Assembly: GCA_964592405.1 (NCBI GenBank)
Contig: CAZQBY010000017.1
Span: 6,412-17,296, forward strand
DNA: 10,885 bases
Source of the DNA: CAZQBY01 sp964592405 [NCBI: uncultured archaeon]
Lineage (GTDB): Archaea > Altiarchaeota > Altiarchaeia > JAFGQM01
Direction: 5' to 3'
Shown: positions 6,546 through 10,885 of the stretch, in pieces
Layout of the letters: each line of letters starts with the position of its first letter
Position numbering within the stretch: the stretch's first letter is position 1
Program-made: the position numbers and the translations under genes
Notes under the pieces: generated by a model
Database searches by the model: none
Told to the model about the DNA's origin: nothing
What the model saw: only the letters and a program-made list of their open reading frames with translations

Positions 6546-7964
6546 ATGGAGATTCTTGATGAATACGACAACAAGAAAATCGTTCTTGGAGAGAAGGGCC
6601 TGCCAAAATATATAATAAAGCCATCGACGCTCACTGACTCTGAGATGAAGCTTCTGGAGAACAGTGACAAGCTTCTCACACAACTTGAGCTCCAGGCAAT
6701 CAGGAACGAAGCAGATGTTGAGATAAGGAAGAGGGTTCTGCAGGAGTATCTGAAGAGCAAGATACCCAAAACTCAAAACAGGGAGAAGCTCATAGAGTTG
6801 ATGATAAATCGTATAATAGGCTATGGGGCCCTCAGCGATTTCATGAGCGATCCAAATCTGGAAGAAATTATGGTCAATGGCGTCAACATACCGGTCTTTG
6901 TCTTCCACAAGAAGCATGGTATGTGCTCAACCAACGTGGTTTTTAACAGCAGGGAAGACATTTTCAAGATAATAAACCGCCTATGTTTTATACACGAGAA
7001 GGAACTTGCCCCCATAGTAGATGTCTCCGGCATAGATGGCAGCAGGATAAACATGACTACTGATCCCATTGCCATACACGGACCAACCCTGACCATAAGA
7101 AAGCAAAAGAGACATCTCCTGACAATAACTGAGTTGCTTCGCAACAAGACACTGGATATTGATGTAGCCTCCCTCCTCTGGTTGAGTGTGGACGGAATGA
7201 GGATGATACCTGCCAATCTTGTGATAGCTGGCATGATAGGGTCTGGCAAAACCACTCTTCTGAACGCGCTGGCAATGCTAACCCCTCCGGGGGACAGGAT
7301 AGTGACTATTGAGGAGACACCTGAATTACAGCTCAGCGGAAAGGAAAACTGGGTCCCACTGACAACCCAGAAGGGATATGATATGGAGATGCTTGTCAGA
7401 AACACCCTGAGGATGAGGCCCACCAGAATTGTGGTCGGAGAGATAAGAGGTAGTGAGGCGATGGCCCTTTTCAATGCCATGAATGTCGGTCATAAGGGGA
7501 TGGGAACCCTGCATTCCAGCTCTCCAAGGGAGGTCATCTATCGTTTAGAGAGCCCGCCGATGAATGTTCCGATGAGAATAATAGCCAATCTTGACCTCAT
7601 AGTCATTATGAATATCTTCAATTATCACGGACGCCCGGTCAGGAGAGTGACAGAGGTTGCTGAGGTCGGCGGACATGAGGGCGAGACTGTGCTACTTGGG
7701 ACTGTATTTCAGTGGGATCCAAAGAGAGACAGGGCCGTGGAAGGCAAGGAGATGACGCCCACCTCATATCTTGACAAACTCGCTGACAAGATGAAAGTTA
7801 GCAAGAGAGACATACTTCAGGAACTGAACAAGAGGAAGGCAGTCCTGATAAGTTTGGTCAATAACAGGGTTTTCAGCTACAACGAAGTCATTGCAGCCAT
7901 AGAGGAATTCTACCGAACCGAATCGCAAATTGGTGGGGGGAAGGTAAGCAAGGAGGCGACATAA
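6546..7964 (+). CDS. TadA/CpaF/VirB11-type secretion ATPase (stand-alone)
   Basis: This is a second secretion ATPase, distinct from the one at 495. The N-terminal domain contains the TadA/CpaF hallmark GYGALSDFMSDPNLEEIMVNG around residues 92-112. The core has Walker A GMIGSGKT (229-236), Asp box IVTIEETPEL (252-261), LRMRPTRIVVGEIRG spanning Walker B with Glu299 (288-302), and His box GTLHSSSPRE (320-329). Its length (472 aa) is typical of the family, and it lacks the Cys-rich extension of the first ATPase. GGGGAT ahead of the ATG supports the start. It stands alone: divergent from nnr and convergent with ilvN, with stop codons one nt apart and no TadC-like or pilin gene beside it. It could drive a separate pilus or secretion machine encoded elsewhere, or share a platform with the first. 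Family certain, role unknown. Confidence 0.93.
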   Translation: MEILDEYDNKKIVLGEKGLPKYIIKPSTLTDSEMKLLENSDKLLTQLELQAIRNEADVEIRKRVLQEYLKSKIPKTQNREKLIELMINRIIGYGALSDFMSDPNLEEIMVNGVNIPVFVFHKKHGMCSTNVVFNSREDIFKIINRLCFIHEKELAPIVDVSGIDGSRINMTTDPIAIHGPTLTIRKQKRHLLTITELLRNKTLDIDVASLLWLSVDGMRMIPANLVIAGMIGSGKTTLLNALAMLTPPGDRIVTIEETPELQLSGKENWVPLTTQKGYDMEMLVRNTLRMRPTRIVVGEIRGSEAMALFNAMNVGHKGMGTLHSSSPREVIYRLESPPMNVPMRIIANLDLIVIMNIFNYHGRPVRRVTEVAEVGGHEGETVLLGTVFQWDPKRDRAVEGKEMTPTSYLDKLADKMKVSKRDILQELNKRKAVLISLVNNRVFSYNEVIAAIEEFYRTESQIGGGKVSKEAT

Positions 7965-7965
7965 C

Positions 7966-8475
7966 CTATTTTACAGAGTCTGTGATGCTTCTACCCCCCC
8001 TGTGCATAGCGGTAACCCCTGTCCTAGCAAGCTCCTTTATACCGTATGGTTGCATAAGTCCAATAAAGGCATTTATCTTATCCACGTCCCCGGTGATCTC
8101 TACTATCATGGAATCCTGGGAGACATCAACTATGCTGCCTCTGAATACATCCACATATTGGGCTATCTCCGTCCTCGCCTCAGCCTTTGAAGTACTGACC
8201 TTCACCAGGGCCAGCTCCCTAGAAACCGCATCCTTTTCTTTGAGGTCTCTAACCTTGATGACGGATATCAGCTTGTTGAGTTGTTTGACCACCTGCTCCA
8301 AGACGGCATTATCTCCCCTTACGGTTATTGTCATACGGGAATAGTTTGGATCCTTGTCAGGACCAACGCTGATATTGTCTATGTTGAATCCTCTTCTTGC
8401 AAACATTCCCGAAACCCTCTGCATGACTCCCGGTTTGTTTTCCACCAATGCCGAAAGCAGATGTGTTTTGGTCAT
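7966..8475 (-). CDS. ilvN: Acetolactate synthase small (regulatory) subunit
   Basis: This is the regulatory subunit of acetohydroxyacid synthase, which activates the catalytic subunit and usually confers feedback inhibition by valine. The N-terminal ACT domain (about 4-75) carries the signature VENKPGVMQRVSGMFARRGFNID (starting at residue 11), including the Gly-rich turn that contributes to the effector site. The C-terminal domain (about 85-160) contains the family motifs ARTEIAQYVDVFRGSIVDV and TGVTAMHRGG. At 169 aa it is the full two-domain form (IlvH/IlvN long type). Its ATG overlaps the ilvB stop codon (ATGA at 8475-8472), so translation is probably coupled. Sensitivity to valine cannot be judged from sequence alone. 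Confidence 0.96.
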   Translation of the reverse strand: MTKTHLLSALVENKPGVMQRVSGMFARRGFNIDNISVGPDKDPNYSRMTITVRGDNAVLEQVVKQLNKLISVIKVRDLKEKDAVSRELALVKVSTSKAEARTEIAQYVDVFRGSIVDVSQDSMIVEITGDVDKINAFIGLMQPYGIKELARTGVTAMHRGGRSITDSVK

Positions 8476-10172
8476 TCTAGCATCTCATGTAGTATCCCGC
8501 CGGGCGGAACCATCGGATATACGGCTTCGTCGCGGTCAACTGATATGTCTATTATTGCAGGCTTGCCGGATTTAAGGACCTCCTGCAGGGCATCCTGTAT
8601 CTCTCCCGGGCGTTCTATCTTCTTTGCCCAAGCGCCATAAGCCTCTGCAATCTTCTCGAAGTCCGGGTTATTCTTCAAGTCTGTGTGGGAATAACGTTCA
8701 TTATAAAACAACTGTTGCCACATGCGGACGTTGCCCAGCGCTGCATCGTTGAATATAACATTGATGACTGGCAGATCGTGGCAGATACATGTAGCCAGAT
8801 CCTGCATAGTCATCTGGAAACTACCATCTCCGGCCATATTCAGGACGCGGCAATCAGGGCGCGCAACTTGTGCGCCTATAGACATTGGAAAGCCGGCACC
8901 CATTGTGCCCAAACCGCCGGATGTCAGCCAGTTTCTTGGCTCTCTTATATTCATATAGTGCATAGTCCAAAGCTGGTTTCTCCCCACTTCTGTAGCTATT
9001 ATGGTATGTTTAGGATCCTTGTCAACTATCTTCTGCACCTCATGTATTATCCTCTGGGGTTTAATCGGGACGCAGTCAAAGCACACCTCCTGTTTGAATT
9101 CTTTTTTCCAAGCTTCTAGTTTCCTGCCCCATTCGGTATGCTTTTTCTTACGGGAAGCTTCTCTCTTGGCCGCCTTTTTGGCCATGACCAGCATATCCCG
9201 CATAATGAGTTTTGCATCGCCAACTATCGGAATATCGGCCCTAACATTCTTTCCTATCTCGCTTGGATCTATATCCGCATGGATGATTTTTGCCTTGGGA
9301 GCAAAATGTCTTGTGGAGCCGGTAATCCTGTCGCTGAAACGCGTACCTATGGCAAAGAGAACATCTGATTCCTGGATTGCCAGATTAGCCCATTTATTGC
9401 CATGCATACCAACCATACCAAGAGCCAAGGGATGGTCCTCCGGTATGGCACCCTTTCCAAGAGAAGTGGTGGTTATGGGAATTCCAAGGAGTTCTGCTAG
9501 GCTTCTCAGCTCCTTTGAGGCATTTGATATTATGACTCCCCCACCCGAGAGTATCAACGGCCGCTCTGCGTTCATCAGTTCTCTAACAGCCAGTTTTATC
9601 TGGCGGGGATGTGGCTTGAGGACAGGATTGTAGCCCTCAAAGGAAATTGTCTTTGGTGGATTGTAATTCTTTATCTCTGCACGCTGGATATCCTTTGGGA
9701 AATCTATCAGGACAGGTCCGGGCCTGCCGGTATTTGCAAGATAATATGCCCCCTTGACCGTTTTTGGAACATCATTTACATCTTCCAGCAGATAGTTATA
9801 TTTTGTTATGGGCATTGTTATGCCCACTATGTCCGCCTCCTGAAAGGCGTCTCCACCAATAGAGGTTGTAGGAACCTGTCCGGTGACTGCAACAACCGGA
9901 ATCGAATCTATGAAGGCGTCGGCTATTCCGGTAACCAAATTGCAAGCGCCGGGCCCCGAGGTGGCCATGCATGTCCCGGTCTTTCCTGATGCACGCGCAT
10001 AACCGCTGGCGGCGAAGACCGCAACCTGCTCATGCCTGCACGTTATATGCTGGATTCTGGAGTTGTCATAGAGGACATCATAGACATCCATGATGGCACC
10101 GCCGAGAATGCCAAAGATATGCTTAACGCCCTCCTTCTCCATTCCGCGTATGAGCGCCTCTGCCCCGTTCAT
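8472..10172 (-). CDS. ilvB: Acetolactate synthase large (catalytic) subunit
   Basis: This is the ThDP- and FAD-dependent enzyme that condenses two pyruvates, or pyruvate with 2-oxobutyrate, in the first step of valine, leucine and isoleucine synthesis. Three domains are present: an N-terminal ThDP domain with catalytic Glu48 in RHEQ, a central FAD-binding domain (IGTRFSDRITG near 275-285), and a C-terminal ThDP domain with GDGSF at 448-452 and Asn475 (GDG...N motif). The ending PMVPPGGILHEMLE is the mark of true AHAS rather than other ThDP enzymes. Its length of 566 aa is standard. In the early loop the usual GxPGG reads GILGG (21-25). No Shine-Dalgarno sequence precedes the ATG. The gene forms an operon with ilvN. 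Confidence 0.96.
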   Translation of the reverse strand: MNGAEALIRGMEKEGVKHIFGILGGAIMDVYDVLYDNSRIQHITCRHEQVAVFAASGYARASGKTGTCMATSGPGACNLVTGIADAFIDSIPVVAVTGQVPTTSIGGDAFQEADIVGITMPITKYNYLLEDVNDVPKTVKGAYYLANTGRPGPVLIDFPKDIQRAEIKNYNPPKTISFEGYNPVLKPHPRQIKLAVRELMNAERPLILSGGGVIISNASKELRSLAELLGIPITTTSLGKGAIPEDHPLALGMVGMHGNKWANLAIQESDVLFAIGTRFSDRITGSTRHFAPKAKIIHADIDPSEIGKNVRADIPIVGDAKLIMRDMLVMAKKAAKREASRKKKHTEWGRKLEAWKKEFKQEVCFDCVPIKPQRIIHEVQKIVDKDPKHTIIATEVGRNQLWTMHYMNIREPRNWLTSGGLGTMGAGFPMSIGAQVARPDCRVLNMAGDGSFQMTMQDLATCICHDLPVINVIFNDAALGNVRMWQQLFYNERYSHTDLKNNPDFEKIAEAYGAWAKKIERPGEIQDALQEVLKSGKPAIIDISVDRDEAVYPMVPPGGILHEMLE

Positions 10173-10202
10173 GTCGGTTATTTTTGATGTGGAGGGATAA
10201 AA

Positions 10203-10232
10203 ATGGTTTTTATGTTTTGCTTGCTATTATAG
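10203..10232 (+). CDS. Possible nine-codon leader peptide (MVFMFCLLL)
   Basis: An ATG at 10203 is preceded by GGAGGG (10191-10196) at ideal spacing and opens a frame of nine codons ending in TAG (10230-10232). The stop lies 10 nt before the ATG of the winged-helix gene. The site is a better ribosome-binding site than the one before that gene. The peptide is hydrophobic, with three Leu and one Val codon. The frame may be chance, since only nine codons are involved, and nothing shows that it is translated. Confidence 0.25.
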   Translation: MVFMFCLLL

Positions 10233-10233
10233 C
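10223..10233. promoter_or_regulatory. Palindromic TATA-like element between ilvB and the winged-helix gene
   Basis: GCTATTATAGC is an 11-bp palindrome that reads as a TATA-like box on both strands. On the minus strand it is about 55 nt before the ilvB ATG, allowing a leader of about 30 nt. On the plus strand it is too close (about 15 nt) to the ATG at 10243 to act as its TATA box. It may be an ilvB promoter element or a regulator site. Confidence 0.35.
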
Positions 10234-10242
10234 GAGATAAAA

Positions 10243-10590
10243 ATGGCCAAAGGACCAAGAAAAGGCGGACGGTTTACAGGCTTCAGGGGAACGGAAATGC
10301 AACATGCACGATTTGGACCCACACAGCTCAGAATATTGGAAACTCTTGCAAAAGAACGCGGCAGAGAACTCCACAGAAAAGAGCTGAGAAGAAAGGTAGG
10401 GATTCCCAGAGGGAGTTTTGATGCCGCTCTGCGCCGGCTTGTAGCCAGGAGGGCCGTGAGAATAGTGAATGCGCCGGATCTTCCTGTGCATGGAAATGTC
10501 GTGCTATGGCGACCGGGCTTCGCCGGAACGAATATCGCGGATAGAGAGGCATTCCATCAGCTAATAGTGAGGAGGATACGAGGGGGATAA
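10243..10590 (+). CDS. Small basic winged-helix protein, function unknown
   Basis: This 115-aa protein is rich in Arg and Lys. Its middle reads as a helix-turn-helix: helix 1 about 26-38 (PTQLRILETLAKE), helix 2 about 43-52 (HRKELRRKVG), and the recognition-type helix about 55-69 (PRGSFDAALRRLVARR). A beta-rich wing (70-90) with VRIVNAPDLPVHGNVVLW follows. This fits a DNA-binding winged-helix fold, but I do not recognise a named family. The first 20 residues (PRKGGRFTGFRG) are Gly/Arg-rich and probably disordered. It is divergent from ilvB, sharing a 70-bp intergenic region. Its message may carry the mini-ORF at 10203. The ribosome-binding site is weak (GCGAG). A role in regulating ilvBN is only suggested by position. 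Confidence 0.7.
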   Translation: MAKGPRKGGRFTGFRGTEMQHARFGPTQLRILETLAKERGRELHRKELRRKVGIPRGSFDAALRRLVARRAVRIVNAPDLPVHGNVVLWRPGFAGTNIADREAFHQLIVRRIRGG

Positions 10591-10605
10591 GCTCTCAAAC
10601 TCAAA

Positions 10606-10884
10606 TCATATTTTGACGCCTTCGTTCCTAAGGAGTCTGATTTTTTCCTCCCTCCCGCGCGCATAGCCACCGGGGTCGCCGTCGCTTCGTATGACCCTGT
10701 GGCAAGGTATGGTCTTGGGTCTTCGGTCTCCGGCCTTCAGTTCCGGGTTCTTGTTCAGGATGTTGCCGACAGCACGATAGGCTGTTGGCCTGCCGGCAGC
10801 CTCCGCCACCTGCCTGTATGTCATGACCTGGCCTTTGGGTATCTTGGATACTACCTCATAAACCTTTTTAGAGAACTCGCTCAT
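10606..10884 (-). CDS. ogt: Methylated-DNA-protein cysteine methyltransferase (single-domain MGMT)
   Basis: This is a suicide DNA-repair protein that transfers the alkyl group from O6-alkylguanine to its own cysteine. The protein seen (92 aa) is just the DNA-binding and catalytic domain. It has an N-terminal helix (FSKKVYEVVSKIPKGQVMTY), a helix-turn-helix (RQVAEAAGRPTAYRAVGNIL, with the base-flipping Arg37), active-site PCHR (60-63) with Cys61, GGYARG (72-77) and the conserved Glu in RNEG. The Cys makes it a true transferase rather than an alkyltransferase-like protein. The loop between NP and IPCHR is about 11 residues, where the family usually has about 4. The Met at 10884 has the normal domain start (MSEFSKKVYE), but the window ends one base further on, so an upstream extension cannot be excluded. 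The symbol is given by family only. Confidence 0.9.
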   Translation of the reverse strand: MSEFSKKVYEVVSKIPKGQVMTYRQVAEAAGRPTAYRAVGNILNKNPELKAGDRRPKTIPCHRVIRSDGDPGGYARGREEKIRLLRNEGVKI

Positions 10885-10885
10885 T

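Noticed and set aside
6821-7480. 219-codon open frame antisense to the second ATPase
   Set aside because: It mirrors the Walker A/B region of the real gene and shows no recognisable domain, so it is a composition shadow.
9001-9633. 210-codon open frame antisense to ilvB
   Set aside because: It lies wholly opposite a conserved enzyme domain. Its product has the Ser/Leu-rich make-up typical of such shadows.
10173-10242. Transcription attenuator or riboswitch controlling ilvBN
   Set aside because: The minus-strand leader is short and A/T-rich. No terminator hairpin, T-box or Leu/Val codon run is present on the ilvB strand.

Overview
The window looks like a compact stretch of an archaeal chromosome, either a histone-bearing euryarchaeote or a related DPANN-type lineage. 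The evidence is a 66-residue archaeal histone, a tRNA-His with a bulge-helix-bulge intron and no encoded CCA, AT-rich TATA-type promoters, Arg codons dominated by AGA/AGG, and secretion ATPases paired with a TadC-like membrane protein. I cannot name the species. Nothing marks the window as a phage or plasmid: there is no integrase, transposase or CRISPR array.

Layout. Positions 15-166 (minus) hold tRNA-His(GTG), interrupted by a 78-nt intron. Positions 167-494 contain no gene but are full of duplications: a 42-bp direct repeat whose proximal copy runs into the tRNA, then an 18-bp and a 17-bp tandem duplication ahead of the next gene. Positions 495-4638 (plus) carry a two-gene secretion or pilus unit: an 816-aa VirB11/TadA-type ATPase with an unusual Cys-rich N-terminus, overlapping a 584-aa TadC-like polytopic membrane protein. 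Convergent to it are a histone gene (4652-4852) and a bifunctional NAD(P)H-hydrate repair enzyme, Nnr (4917-6374). A second, shorter secretion ATPase (6546-7964, plus) diverges from nnr and has no TadC partner beside it. It ends one base from the end of the convergent ilvBN operon (acetolactate synthase large and small subunits, 7966-10172, minus). A small basic winged-helix protein (10243-10590, plus) diverges from ilvB. A single-domain methylguanine-DNA methyltransferase (10606-10884, minus) closes the window.

Function. The first ATPase and the TadC-like protein should form the motor and inner-membrane platform of a type IV pilus-like or Tad-like machine. No pilin or prepilin peptidase is in the window, so the substrate is unknown. 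IlvB and IlvN form acetohydroxyacid synthase, the committed step of branched-chain amino acid synthesis. Nnr, the histone and the MGMT are housekeeping genes. Several neighbouring pairs (TadC/histone, ATPase 2/ilvN, winged helix/MGMT) converge with only 1-15 nt between stop codons.

No single large unknown system is evident. The points most worth a second look are the repeat structure fused to the tRNA-His 5' end, the four-Cys-pair N-terminal module of the first ATPase, the orphan second ATPase, and a nine-codon Leu-rich mini-ORF with a strong ribosome-binding site between ilvB and the winged-helix gene.
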